Made by a program: the position numbers and the translations under genes. The notes below the pieces were generated by a model. The model was not told where the DNA came from. It saw only the letters and a program-made list of their open reading frames with translations, and did not search any database. Shown here one piece after another: positions 44,249 through 52,358 of a DNA stretch of 64,000 nucleotides (position 1 is its first letter; each line of letters starts with the position of its first letter). This stretch comes from Paenibacillus sp. MAEPY2 (lineage in GTDB: Bacteria; Bacillota; Bacilli; Paenibacillales; Paenibacillaceae). Location of the stretch: the NCBI RefSeq assembly GCF_000499205.1, contig NZ_AWUK01000013.1, positions 248,001 through 312,000 of the forward strand, read 5' to 3'.

Positions 44249-45499
44249 ATGATGAGTGAAGTCAGAGAAAAAGCGAGCAAGGCCCAAGCCGTGGTTCCGC
44301 AGTTGAATCGACTAAGCACAGAACAAAAAAATAGCGCGCTGCTGGTCATGGCAGACGCATTGATTGCCCAAGCGGATTCCATTATTGCAGCAAACGCGGA
44401 TGATCTGGAACGTGGCAGACAGCAAGGCACCCCAGAATCGATGCTGGATCGCCTCGCTCTGAACAAAGATCGTATCGCCGGCATCGCTGAAGGGCTGCGT
44501 CAGATTGTAGACCTGCAGGACCCTGTTGGTGAAGTGCTGGAGACATTCACTCGTCCAAACGGATTGCATGTTGAAAAATTAAGAGTGCCTATCGGTCTGA
44601 TTGGCATCATCTATGAGGCCCGTCCAAATGTTACAGTAGATGCAGCCGGACTCTGCCTCAAAACAGGCAATGCTGTACTTCTACGAGGCGGCTCCTCTGC
44701 CCTCTCCTCTAATCGCAAAATTGTGGAGGTATTGCATCAGGCACTGGCAACAACAGACATGCCCGCTGACGCCTTGCAGCTTGTTGAGGATGCAGACCGC
44801 TCCTCCGTGGACGAAATGCTCAAGTTGAACGGACTGCTGGACGTCATCATCCCGCGCGGCGGGGCTTCACTGATCCGCAATGTGGTCGCCAATGCAACAG
44901 TGCCTGTGATCGAAACCGGCGCAGGTATCTGTCATACCTATGTGGATGAATCTGCTGATCCAGTCATGGCAGCAGAGATTGCTATTAATGCCAAGGCACA
45001 GCGTCCATCCGTGTGCAACTCCATGGAAACCTTGTTGCTGCACGATGCTTACGCGGAGGAGCATCTACCGGCTCTGGCCGAACAACTTCGTGAGGCAAAT
45101 GTCTTGTTGAAGGGTTGTGACACGGTGCGCCGTCTGGTTCCCTCTGCCCTTCCTGTGACGGAAGAAGATTATGCGACAGAATATAATGATTATATTTTAA
45201 ATATCCGTGTGGTTCAGAATCTGGATGAAGCGATGCAGCATATCGCACGTTATGGCACGAAGCATTCAGAGTGTATTGTCACCCGGGATACCACCCGTGC
45301 AGAACGTTTTTTACATGATGTAGATGCAGCCGCTGTATACCATAATGCTTCCACACGTTTCACAGACGGATTTGAATTCGGCTATGGAGCTGAAATTGGG
45401 ATCAGTACCCAGAAGCTGCATGCTCGTGGACCTATGGGTCTGCCTGCACTGACGTCAACCAAATATCGTATTACTGGCAATGGACAAATCCGGCAATAA
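44249..45499 (+). CDS. proA: gamma-glutamyl phosphate reductase
   Basis: Second step of proline synthesis, NADPH-dependent reduction of glutamyl phosphate to the semialdehyde. ALDH-fold protein of 416 residues with IGLIGIIYEARPNVTVDAAGLCLKTGNAVLLRGGSSALSSN near 110-150, and the catalytic Cys in INAKAQRPSVCNSMETLL (about 255). RFTDGFEFGYGAEIGISTQKLHARGPMGL is near the end. Two adjacent ATGs (44249 and 44252) follow GGGAGGAATTT. 25 nt after proB. Confidence 0.97.
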   Translation: MMSEVREKASKAQAVVPQLNRLSTEQKNSALLVMADALIAQADSIIAANADDLERGRQQGTPESMLDRLALNKDRIAGIAEGLRQIVDLQDPVGEVLETFTRPNGLHVEKLRVPIGLIGIIYEARPNVTVDAAGLCLKTGNAVLLRGGSSALSSNRKIVEVLHQALATTDMPADALQLVEDADRSSVDEMLKLNGLLDVIIPRGGASLIRNVVANATVPVIETGAGICHTYVDESADPVMAAEIAINAKAQRPSVCNSMETLLLHDAYAEEHLPALAEQLREANVLLKGCDTVRRLVPSALPVTEEDYATEYNDYILNIRVVQNLDEAMQHIARYGTKHSECIVTRDTTRAERFLHDVDAAAVYHNASTRFTDGFEFGYGAEIGISTQKLHARGPMGLPALTSTKYRITGNGQIRQ

Positions 45500-45535
45500 T
45501 TTCGCAGCTACAGTTATATAGGAGGAACGATAAAT

Positions 45536-46396
45536 ATGAGTCAAGAACAACAGACGTTATTACAACAGAAGATTACTTTTCACGGAGCAGGTGCGATGGC
45601 TGAAGCTATCGTGCGGGGATTGATCTCCCGCTTTGTCGTACGTCCTCAGGATATTACGATGCTGAACCGGAGCAACCAGAAACGTCAGGAGGAGCTCAGT
45701 ACCCGTTATGCCGTACATACCGGAACGGCTGCACAATCGCTGGATCATCTCGCCGCTTCTCCAGTTATTGTACTCTGTATGAAACCGAAGGATGCTGCCG
45801 CAGCGCTGCGTGAACTTGGGCCGCTCCTGTCACCGGATCAATTAATCGTCTCCGTTATTGCAGGATTATCGATCCGTACGATGCAGACGCTCCTGGGGCG
45901 CAAGCAACCGATCGCACGCACCATGCCGAATACATCCAGTACAATTGGGCTTGGCGCAACCGGACTTGCCTTTTCTGAAGAGATTACGGATGAACAACGC
46001 AGTACAGTCATGACGATGTTTGAAGCTGTTGGAATTGTGACTATCGTGCCTGAAGATAAACTCGAAGTGCTCACAGGTATTTCCGGAAGTGGTCCGGCTT
46101 ATGTATACTATTTGATGGAGGCCATGATTGCCGCAGGTATTCGTGGCGGCTTGTCCAGCCAGCAATCACGTGACCTGACAGTTCAGACTGTGCTGGGTGC
46201 ATCACGTATGGTACAGCAAACCGGCATGGAGCCGATGAAACTTCGTAGTGATGTAACCTCCCCGGGAGGCGCAACCCAGGCAGCACTAAAAACGCTGGAC
46301 GAGGGAGATTTCTTTGAAAATGTAATCGCAGCCGTCAACCGCTGTGCAGAGCGCTCACGGGAGATGGGAGCTGCTTTGGAAGGGGATTTAAAATGA
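45536..46396 (+). CDS. proC: pyrroline-5-carboxylate reductase
   Basis: Final step of proline synthesis. 286 residues; Rossmann motif FHGAGAMAEAIVRGLI near 14-29, RTMPNTSSTIGLGATGLA near 120, and the family signature LTGISGSGPAYVYYLMEAM to VTSPGGATQAALKTLD. The ribosome site is GGAGGAACG. The last base triplet overlaps the mtnW start (ATGA), so translation of the methionine-salvage genes is probably coupled to proC. Confidence 0.96.
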   Translation: MSQEQQTLLQQKITFHGAGAMAEAIVRGLISRFVVRPQDITMLNRSNQKRQEELSTRYAVHTGTAAQSLDHLAASPVIVLCMKPKDAAAALRELGPLLSPDQLIVSVIAGLSIRTMQTLLGRKQPIARTMPNTSSTIGLGATGLAFSEEITDEQRSTVMTMFEAVGIVTIVPEDKLEVLTGISGSGPAYVYYLMEAMIAAGIRGGLSSQQSRDLTVQTVLGASRMVQQTGMEPMKLRSDVTSPGGATQAALKTLDEGDFFENVIAAVNRCAERSREMGAALEGDLK

Positions 46397-47616
46397 ATAA
46401 CATGTGCACAGCCACATATCGTCTGCATGATGATCGTGCAGACTTCCGCAAGAAGGCTGAGTCCATTGCTGTCGGCATGACCGTTGGCAGTTGGACCGAA
46501 TTGCCTCAGGCTAAGCGTGAGGCGATGCAGAAACATTTGGGCGAAGTCATCAGTGTAGAGATACATGAGGCTGAGGGCATTGCCCCCGGCGAACGTTACG
46601 CCGATATTACCATTGGTTATCCTGATGTGAATTTCAGCCGTGATATTCCTGCCCTGCTCGTGACGGTCTTTGGCAAAATTTCAATGGATGGACGCATCAA
46701 ATTGACAAGACTTGGATTCTCGGACGGCTTCCTCAGCGCATTCCCCGGTCCCAAGTTTGGACTGAATGGTGTTCGTGATCTGTTGGGCGTACACGATCGT
46801 CCACTGTTGATGAGTATTTTTAAATCAGTCATTGGTTTGGATGCAGAGGAGCTGCGGGAACAGTTTATACGCCAAGCTCTTGGTGGAGTAGATTTGATTA
46901 AAGACGATGAAATTCTGTTTGAGAACAAGCTGACTCCGATCGAAAAAAGAGTCGAGGTTTGCATGAAAGCTGCCGAACAGGCACGCAAGGAGACGGGCAA
47001 AAAACTGCTCTATGCGGCGAATTTGACCGGACCTACATCACGCCTGAAACAACAGGCTGAACGTGCGATAGGTGCAGGAGCCAATGCATTGTTGTTCAAT
47101 GTCTTGTCTTACGGATATGACGTGCTGCACGAACTTAGCAGTGATCCGGACATCAACGTACCAATTATGGCTCATCCTGCTCTTGCAGGTGCACTGTATC
47201 CTTCACCACATTACGGTATCTCGGCATCCGTCCTATTGGGACAACTGATGCGACTTGCCGGAGCGGATCTGGTGCTCTTCCCTTCCCCTTACGGATCGGT
47301 AACGATGCCGAAAGAAGAGAATATGGCCATTACAGAACAATTGCTGTCACCTGAACTTCCGGTCAGAACCAGCATGCCTGTGCCTTCAGCAGGTATACAC
47401 CCTGGGCTTGTACCGCTTATTCTGCGAGACTTCGGCACCGATGTCATCGTTAATGCAGGCGGAGGCATTCATGGGCATCCTATGGGTACGGAGGCAGGCG
47501 GACGGGCATTCTTACAGGCTATTGAAGCAGCCCAGCGCTCCATTCCACTGGCACAGTATGCTGCCGAACATCCAGAACTGAAAAGTGCACTGGATCTGTG
47601 GGGTGGCGAACGATGA
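46393..47616 (+). CDS. mtnW: RuBisCO-like 2,3-diketo-5-methylthiopentyl-1-phosphate enolase
   Basis: Form IV RuBisCO-like protein that enolises diketo-methylthiopentyl phosphate in methionine salvage; it does not fix CO2. 407 residues. The metal-binding lysine (carbamylated in the family) and acidic pair are in GGVDLIKDDEILFEN (about 167-181). Other RuBisCO-fold strings are FPGPKFGLNGVRDLLG, LLFNVLSYGYDVL, MAHPALAG and GGGIHGHPMGTEAG. It begins inside the proC stop codon and its own stop overlaps the mtnX start, so it sits in the T-box-controlled transcript. Confidence 0.95.
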   Translation: MNNMCTATYRLHDDRADFRKKAESIAVGMTVGSWTELPQAKREAMQKHLGEVISVEIHEAEGIAPGERYADITIGYPDVNFSRDIPALLVTVFGKISMDGRIKLTRLGFSDGFLSAFPGPKFGLNGVRDLLGVHDRPLLMSIFKSVIGLDAEELREQFIRQALGGVDLIKDDEILFENKLTPIEKRVEVCMKAAEQARKETGKKLLYAANLTGPTSRLKQQAERAIGAGANALLFNVLSYGYDVLHELSSDPDINVPIMAHPALAGALYPSPHYGISASVLLGQLMRLAGADLVLFPSPYGSVTMPKEENMAITEQLLSPELPVRTSMPVPSAGIHPGLVPLILRDFGTDVIVNAGGGIHGHPMGTEAGGRAFLQAIEAAQRSIPLAQYAAEHPELKSALDLWGGER

Positions 47617-48290
47617 GAAGTGATAAAAAAACGGTCATTTTCTGTGATTTTGATGGCACCATCACCCTCTCGGACAATATCGTAGCGATTATGAAGCATT
47701 TTAAGCCTGAAGGTATTGAAGCGATTATGAAAGATACAATTGAACAGCGAATTTCCCTCCGTGAAGGTGTTGGAGCGATGTTCGCACTGTTGCCTTCTTC
47801 ACAGAAAGACGAGATTGTGGAATTTGTACTTGGACAGGCTGGCATCCGAGAAGGGTTCAGCGAATTTCTTGCATATGTTCAAGACGAAGGCATTGAATTC
47901 AATGTCACCAGCGGCGGAATGGACTTTTTTATCGCGCCTTTGCTTGCTCCATTCGATATTCCAAAGGATCACATTTATTGTAACGGGGCGGATTTCACAG
48001 ATGAATTCATCCGTATTGAATGGCCTAATCCATGTCAGCCTCCTTGTGAGAACGGCTGCGGCATGTGTAAAACGACGGTAATTCGTACATTCCCTGAAGA
48101 ACAATATAATCGTATCCTTATTGGCGACAGTTTGACTGATTTTGAAGGTGCCAAAATCGCCGATCTCGTCTATTCCCGTTCCATCCTGACGGATAAGTGT
48201 ATCGAACTCGGTGTAGATCATGTCCCATTCACGACCTTTTACGATATTATGGAAGATATGAAACAGAAGCAAACACAAGGAGTGCTGTAA
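47613..48290 (+). CDS. mtnX: 2-hydroxy-3-keto-5-methylthiopentenyl-1-phosphate phosphatase
   Basis: HAD-superfamily phosphatase acting after MtnW. The nucleophile motif is IFCDFDGTITLSDN (about 9-22 of this start). Later motifs are FNVTSGGMDFFI and ILIGDSLTDFEGA, with the Asp pair binding magnesium. A cysteine-rich insert NPCQPPCENGCGMCKT is typical of MtnX. The frame opens at 47598, but ATG at 47613 overlaps the mtnW stop (ATGA) and gives the family start. About 225 residues. Confidence 0.94.
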   Translation: MRSDKKTVIFCDFDGTITLSDNIVAIMKHFKPEGIEAIMKDTIEQRISLREGVGAMFALLPSSQKDEIVEFVLGQAGIREGFSEFLAYVQDEGIEFNVTSGGMDFFIAPLLAPFDIPKDHIYCNGADFTDEFIRIEWPNPCQPPCENGCGMCKTTVIRTFPEEQYNRILIGDSLTDFEGAKIADLVYSRSILTDKCIELGVDHVPFTTFYDIMEDMKQKQTQGVL

Positions 48291-48292
48291 AG

Positions 48293-48946
48293 ATGGGTTT
48301 TGAAAAGATTACATTGGAACACAAACGTCAGGTGCTTGACGAGTTGGCTGATATCAAAGCGTTGTTTGCCAGCCGTAACTGGTTCCCAGGTACAAGTGGC
48401 AACCTATCGATGCGTGTGGGCGACTTCGATCCGGAGCAATTTTACTTTGCGGTTACAGCTTCGGGCAAAGACAAATCTCTCCGCACACCGGAAGATTTTC
48501 TGTTTGTGGACAAGCATGGCAAAGCCATTGAGACCACAACCCTGAAGCCGAGCGCTGAAACGTTGATTCACTGCGAAATCTATCGTTTAACCGGCTGTGG
48601 CGCCGTGTTCCATGTGCATACCGTATTTAACAACCTGATCAGTGAGTTCTTTGGAGCAGATGGACACGTACCGAGTCAAGGAATCGAATTGATCAAAGCT
48701 TTTAACATCTGGGAAGAAAATGCGGAGATTCGTGTACCGATACTGCCTAACTTCGCGGATATTCCATCCATCGCTGAATTGGTACCAGGTGTACTTGACG
48801 CTAACGTACCGGGAATTTTGCTGCGTAATCACGGTATTTATGCGTGGGGTAAAGATGCTTTTGAAGCGAAACGTCATCTGGAAGCGTTCGAGTTCCTGTT
48901 CGAAGTGATGTACCGTCAACTTCTACTAAAGGGTGCTACAAAATAG
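48293..48946 (+). CDS. mtnB: methylthioribulose-1-phosphate dehydratase
   Basis: Class II aldolase-fold dehydratase of methionine salvage. Motifs: FPGTSGNLSMRV near 36-47, a zinc-binding HVHTVFNNLIS (about 103), and LRNHGIYAWG near the end with the third histidine. 217 residues. ATG at 48293 lies two nt after the mtnX stop, with CAAGGAG upstream. The longer frame from 48197 lies inside mtnX and is rejected. In pathway order it acts before MtnW, though it is last in the operon. mtnA, mtnK and mtnD are not in the window. Confidence 0.94.
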   Translation: MGFEKITLEHKRQVLDELADIKALFASRNWFPGTSGNLSMRVGDFDPEQFYFAVTASGKDKSLRTPEDFLFVDKHGKAIETTTLKPSAETLIHCEIYRLTGCGAVFHVHTVFNNLISEFFGADGHVPSQGIELIKAFNIWEENAEIRVPILPNFADIPSIAELVPGVLDANVPGILLRNHGIYAWGKDAFEAKRHLEAFEFLFEVMYRQLLLKGATK

Positions 48947-48976
48947 CAATCATTCCATTCAAAATTAAGACTGCAT

Positions 48977-49021
48977 AAAAAACACGCCAAGGCTGGTTTA
49001 CATAGCCCCTGGCGTGTTTTT
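48977..49021. terminator. bidirectional terminator between mtnB and the TM-repeat gene
   Basis: AAAAACACGCCA/TGGCGTGTTTTT stem with an internal GGCT/AGCC hairpin. T runs on both strands serve mtnB (plus) and the convergent membrane-protein gene (minus). Confidence 0.85.
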
Positions 49022-49077
49022 GGTTTATAGAAAATTCCCGTTTTCCAATACCGTTTGTGTACAGCTGCGAATGAATC

Positions 49078-50379
49078 CTACAGTCGATCATCCTGATCCT
49101 TGAATAAAAAGAGGCTGTCTGCTCCCTCATCATTCCGATGAATCGCACTATTCGCACTCGCCCCACGCTGCTTGCCGAACAACAGCTTCAAACCACCAAA
49201 AATAAGCAGTAAGGAAACAATGACCGTATTCACATACGAACGAATCTCGTACGTCATAAATACATTGGGGAACATCTCATTCAGCTGTGGAATGACCAAC
49301 CGGATGACCAGATAATACAGACCCAACGCTGCAATACCGAATCCAATCAGTCGCTGGTGACGAGCCCAATCCTTAAAAATGGGTTGATCGGTCAGCGGTT
49401 CACGGCCGTAACGACTCGAGCACTGGAGTCCGTCAAAGAAACTATAGAACCAGATCAACGGGATCATAAACAAAAATACCGATAAGCGAAGCAGGTCCAG
49501 AATATAAATGCTGCCGAGAAACAGGAACATCAATTGCATGCCTCTTTTTTGCAGTCCCAGATACAGATGACCCGCACCCGGAAAAGCCGATAACAGCGTT
49601 GCAAGCACTTTACTGCGTCGTCCCGATGCCCTGCCCATCTCCAGTTCCTCGAACAAGGTCCGATCCTGCAACACCTCACCTGCCTGCTTGCGATGGACGT
49701 GCTGTACTGCATCAAACATGCAGTATACCCAAATGACAGGCAGAATGAGCAAGAACATCAGAAATACGGATTCATTCGTAATGGAAGCTACAAAAACCAT
49801 CATGGCAAATGAACCGAAGAACGCGATCAGGAACGATAAACCGCGATGTAACAATCCGAGATGGAGATGTCCCAGACCTGGAACAAACGAAAGCAAAATC
49901 GTAAAAAAGCGTTCGCTATCACTACCTTTTCGATAGAGCGGTTGACCATACTGCCCTTGGGGGCTGCCATACTCACCGCTTTGATGCTGATGTATTCCTT
50001 CTTGGTCCATCTCCATCTGTCCCAGGTGGCCTTCCTGATCAGCGTATTCCTGATATGCCGCCCCCTGATGTGGTCCACTGTAATGTGCGCCATATCCATG
50101 GTAGCGGGCATCACTTGGAGATGGCGCACGGAGCAGAACGATAATCATATCCAGCATGCTGACACACCAGAAGAATATGGCACCCAAGGCCCCGAGAATC
50201 ATTAATTCCCTTTCTCTCACCAGCATGGCCAGCATAAACGAACCAACAGCTGTCCCAAAAAAGAGTAATGGATAGATTACAGCTCTGGCAGGCCGACCCC
50301 AATAGAGAAAGCCCAGACCCGGAATCAGGTTTAATAGGAATGCAAGTAATTTGTTACGATCTGATTGCACAGTCGTCAT
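49078..50379 (-). CDS. membrane protein with three TM2-like repeats
   Basis: 433-residue multi-pass membrane protein built from three repeats of one unit: LLNLIPGLGFLYWGRPARA, LLSFVPGLGHLHLGLLHRG and LLSAFPGAGHLYLGLQKRG. Each repeat is followed by two or three hydrophobic helices ending in a WxYxxFDxxQ-type motif. A Gln/His/Gly/Tyr-rich low-complexity cytoplasmic stretch separates repeats 1 and 2 (about 110-150). A further pair of helices and a charged tail close the protein. The pattern resembles TM2-domain proteins, whose function is mostly unknown. It is the third gene after an ECF sigma factor and its anti-sigma, 28 nt behind the latter, so it is likely part of an envelope-sensing unit (inference). 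Confidence 0.8.
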   Translation of the reverse strand: MTTVQSDRNKLLAFLLNLIPGLGFLYWGRPARAVIYPLLFFGTAVGSFMLAMLVRERELMILGALGAIFFWCVSMLDMIIVLLRAPSPSDARYHGYGAHYSGPHQGAAYQEYADQEGHLGQMEMDQEGIHQHQSGEYGSPQGQYGQPLYRKGSDSERFFTILLSFVPGLGHLHLGLLHRGLSFLIAFFGSFAMMVFVASITNESVFLMFLLILPVIWVYCMFDAVQHVHRKQAGEVLQDRTLFEELEMGRASGRRSKVLATLLSAFPGAGHLYLGLQKRGMQLMFLFLGSIYILDLLRLSVFLFMIPLIWFYSFFDGLQCSSRYGREPLTDQPIFKDWARHQRLIGFGIAALGLYYLVIRLVIPQLNEMFPNVFMTYEIRSYVNTVIVSLLLIFGGLKLLFGKQRGASANSAIHRNDEGADSLFLFKDQDDRL

Positions 50380-50407
50380 CCTTTCTTTTCAGGCAATGCG
50401 AAACAAT

Positions 50408-50845
50408 TTATGGTCTAGGCTTGAAGTGATCCAGCCAGGAAGTGGCTGCTTCCGTCCATTTTTCCGTAAATGACCCCCTGTGATCACCGTCCTGGAACTT
50501 ATGATAAGGCGCTACCTTGTCAAACAGTCCCGAGGAGAGGAAGATTAACGTCAGACAAGCCGCTACCGCATAATGAAATACCTTGTGATCCATCCAGAGC
50601 CGGCTTCGTCCTGAACGCGATTTGCGCTTTGGCTTGGAGGGTTGCATATCCTTAATTTGATTCATGACCGAATCGGCGAAGCCTGCCGGGTCCTTCAGTT
50701 GTGGCAACTCCCGATGAATGCCGAGTGCTTCGAGATAGTTGTCCATCGCTTCTGGAACGTCCATAAGCACTTGTTCCATCATAGTTGCCTCGTTTGCTGT
50801 CATTCGGCCTTCAATATAATCAGTCCATTCCTGGACGGTATACAT
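50408..50845 (-). CDS. membrane-anchored anti-sigma factor, Cys-less
   Basis: About 145 residues: an N-terminal anti-sigma-like helical domain (MYTVQEWTDYIEGRMTANEATMMEQVLMDVPEAMDNYLEAL), a basic linker, one transmembrane segment (about 92-112, HYAVAACLTLIFLSSGLF) and a short outer tail. The helical pattern matches zinc anti-sigma (ZAS) domains, but the H-x3-C-x2-C ligands are absent. The frame is open to 50905. ATG at 50845, four nt after the sigma-factor stop and eight nt behind GAGGAA, is preferred because upstream ATGs have no usable ribosome site. Confidence 0.78.
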   Translation of the reverse strand: MYTVQEWTDYIEGRMTANEATMMEQVLMDVPEAMDNYLEALGIHRELPQLKDPAGFADSVMNQIKDMQPSKPKRKSRSGRSRLWMDHKVFHYAVAACLTLIFLSSGLFDKVAPYHKFQDGDHRGSFTEKWTEAATSWLDHFKPRP

Positions 50846-50849
50846 CCTT

Positions 50850-51470
50850 TTATTCCTCACGCCACTCATCCTCCTTCCAATGATTTCGAATCCACTGCCG
50901 GGCACGATACAGACGGGACTCCACGGTTTTCACTGCCACTTGTGCATCACGGGCAATCTGCTCATAATTTTTTTCGCTTAAGTAATACGCCGTAATAATG
51001 TCCCTGTGCTGGGCAGGCAGCTGGTTGATTCGCTCGCGCAACTTCTCCTGACGCTCTTCACGCACGAGGCGGGCAAGAACATCTTCTTCGCGACCGGGCA
51101 TGTTCATTATTTTTTCTTCTCCGCCCAGATCCTCAGCGCTTCGTCTGCCCAGCTTGCGTTTGGCATCAATTGCTTTGTGAAAAGCAATTCGGGTTAACCA
51201 CGTTTTGAAACCTTCGGATCGGTAATCGGGGAGAGATTTAACCATTTGAATGAACGCCTCCTGCGCTGCATCCTGTGCTTCCTGATCGTTCCGCAATACG
51301 GAATAGGCCACATGGTACACATGCTGGCTGTACTTTTCGATCAACAAGCGCATCTGGGATGTATCGCCTTGACGGATTTGTTCGATTAAGCGCGCTTCAT
51401 CAATGACTCTCCCCTCCTCTCCACTACAATAGACGACAACTTGTTTGTTGACCCCTGCGTATTCATTCAA
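50850..51470 (-). CDS. ECF-type RNA polymerase sigma factor
   Basis: Extracytoplasmic-function sigma-70 factor. Region 2 (IEKYSQHVYHVAYSVLRNDQEAQDAAQEAFIQMVKSLPDYRSEGFKTWLTRIAFHKAIDAKRK) and region 4 (LRERINQLPAQHRDIITAYYLSEKNYEQIARDAQVAVKTVESRLYRARQWIR) are complete. The start is unclear. ATG at 51470 has no ribosome site. A very strong GGAGAGGAGGGGAG stands directly before the in-frame codons GTC-ATT (51407/51404), where the family N-terminus (IDEARLIEQIRQGD) begins. A non-canonical ATT start at 51404 is therefore possible. First gene of a sigma/anti-sigma/TM-repeat operon. Confidence 0.9.
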   Translation of the reverse strand: MNEYAGVNKQVVVYCSGEEGRVIDEARLIEQIRQGDTSQMRLLIEKYSQHVYHVAYSVLRNDQEAQDAAQEAFIQMVKSLPDYRSEGFKTWLTRIAFHKAIDAKRKLGRRSAEDLGGEEKIMNMPGREEDVLARLVREERQEKLRERINQLPAQHRDIITAYYLSEKNYEQIARDAQVAVKTVESRLYRARQWIRNHWKEDEWREE

Positions 51471-51555
51471 TTTTTTATAAAAAGGTTGTGCATTGCCTGA
51501 AAAGGTCAGTTTCTTCGGGAATTTAACATGTCTAAATTAACATCTCTATAATCTA

Positions 51556-51591
51556 AAAAAACAGGCTCAGAATATCTTCTGGCCTGTTTTT
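51556..51591 (-). terminator. terminator after dnaD
   Basis: AAAAACAGGC/GCCTGTTTTT stem with a 16-nt loop, about 45 nt beyond the dnaD stop. T runs are present on both strands. Confidence 0.75.
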
Positions 51592-51635
51592 GGTTATGCT
51601 GAATGAAATTATTGATTAATTTACTAACATGGATA

Positions 51636-52358
51636 TTAACGTCCGCCGTTACGAAACCGCTGCGTATATGCCTTGGCATCCTGCACATTTTTCACGCGGT
51701 TACGACTCCATTCAAGCAGAATTCGGTCTATATAGCGGAAATGGACTTTACCAGCAAACACCGCTTCCTTCAATGCCATGAGAATAAGTTCCTCCTGATA
51801 GCGATCCTGATCCAGCCAGCTGGATATGGTCTCGCATTCCATCGGGGACAGCGGGCGACCAAACTCTTTTTCAAAAATAGAGAACATGTTTCGTTCTTCC
51901 TCTTCTTTTTGAACACTGTTCGAATCCGGTCGCAATGCATTACTGTCCAGCTGCTGCTTACGGGCAACGGCCATATCCTCTGCTGTGCATCCAGCCAGTT
52001 TGGCATATAATCCGTGCAGATCATAACGTTCATACTGAATGTCACGCTCTTCATCCCGATGCTCGTCAATGTGAATGTACCCGTCTCGCATGAGACGTTG
52101 CAGCATTCTTGCGATGCCTTCAGGGGCAAGCCCCATACGGGTAGCAAGCTCTTCAAGCGTTGGGAACTCATTAAATTCGACTTGCCGGAATCCAAACAAT
52201 TGAATCAGCAGAAGAACCTCTGCGTCACTTAACCCGAGCTGATGATAGTAGCGCAATAAAGCATACGGGAGCTGCGCTGTCCCTGATGCCATACCGTAAG
52301 CCGCCCCATTCAACCAGGCTTTGGAGCCGATTTCTTCCATGGACTCGCGGTTAAGCAT
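51636..52358 (-). CDS. dnaD: DnaD-family DNA replication initiation/remodelling protein
   Basis: Primosomal protein that helps load the replicative helicase and remodels DNA. 240 residues. The N-terminal winged helix spans about 20-120 (LPYALLRYYHQLGLSDAEVLLLIQLFGFRQ, FPTLEELATRMGLAPEGIARMLQRLMRDGYI). A charged linker is followed by the C-terminal DnaD/DnaB2 domain (MFSIFEKEFGRPLSPMECETISSWLDQD to VHFRYIDRILLEW, which includes the YxxxIL motif). The ATG overlaps the asnS stop by one base (TAATG); neither it nor ATG 52340 has a clear ribosome site, so translation may be coupled to asnS. The asnS-dnaD order is the same as in Bacillus. Confidence 0.93.
   Translation of the reverse strand: MLNRESMEEIGSKAWLNGAAYGMASGTAQLPYALLRYYHQLGLSDAEVLLLIQLFGFRQVEFNEFPTLEELATRMGLAPEGIARMLQRLMRDGYIHIDEHRDEERDIQYERYDLHGLYAKLAGCTAEDMAVARKQQLDSNALRPDSNSVQKEEEERNMFSIFEKEFGRPLSPMECETISSWLDQDRYQEELILMALKEAVFAGKVHFRYIDRILLEWSRNRVKNVQDAKAYTQRFRNGGR

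Noticed and set aside
48197..48292. N-terminal extension of mtnB
   Set aside because: Lies inside mtnX in another frame; the family start and the AAGGAG site both point to ATG 48293.
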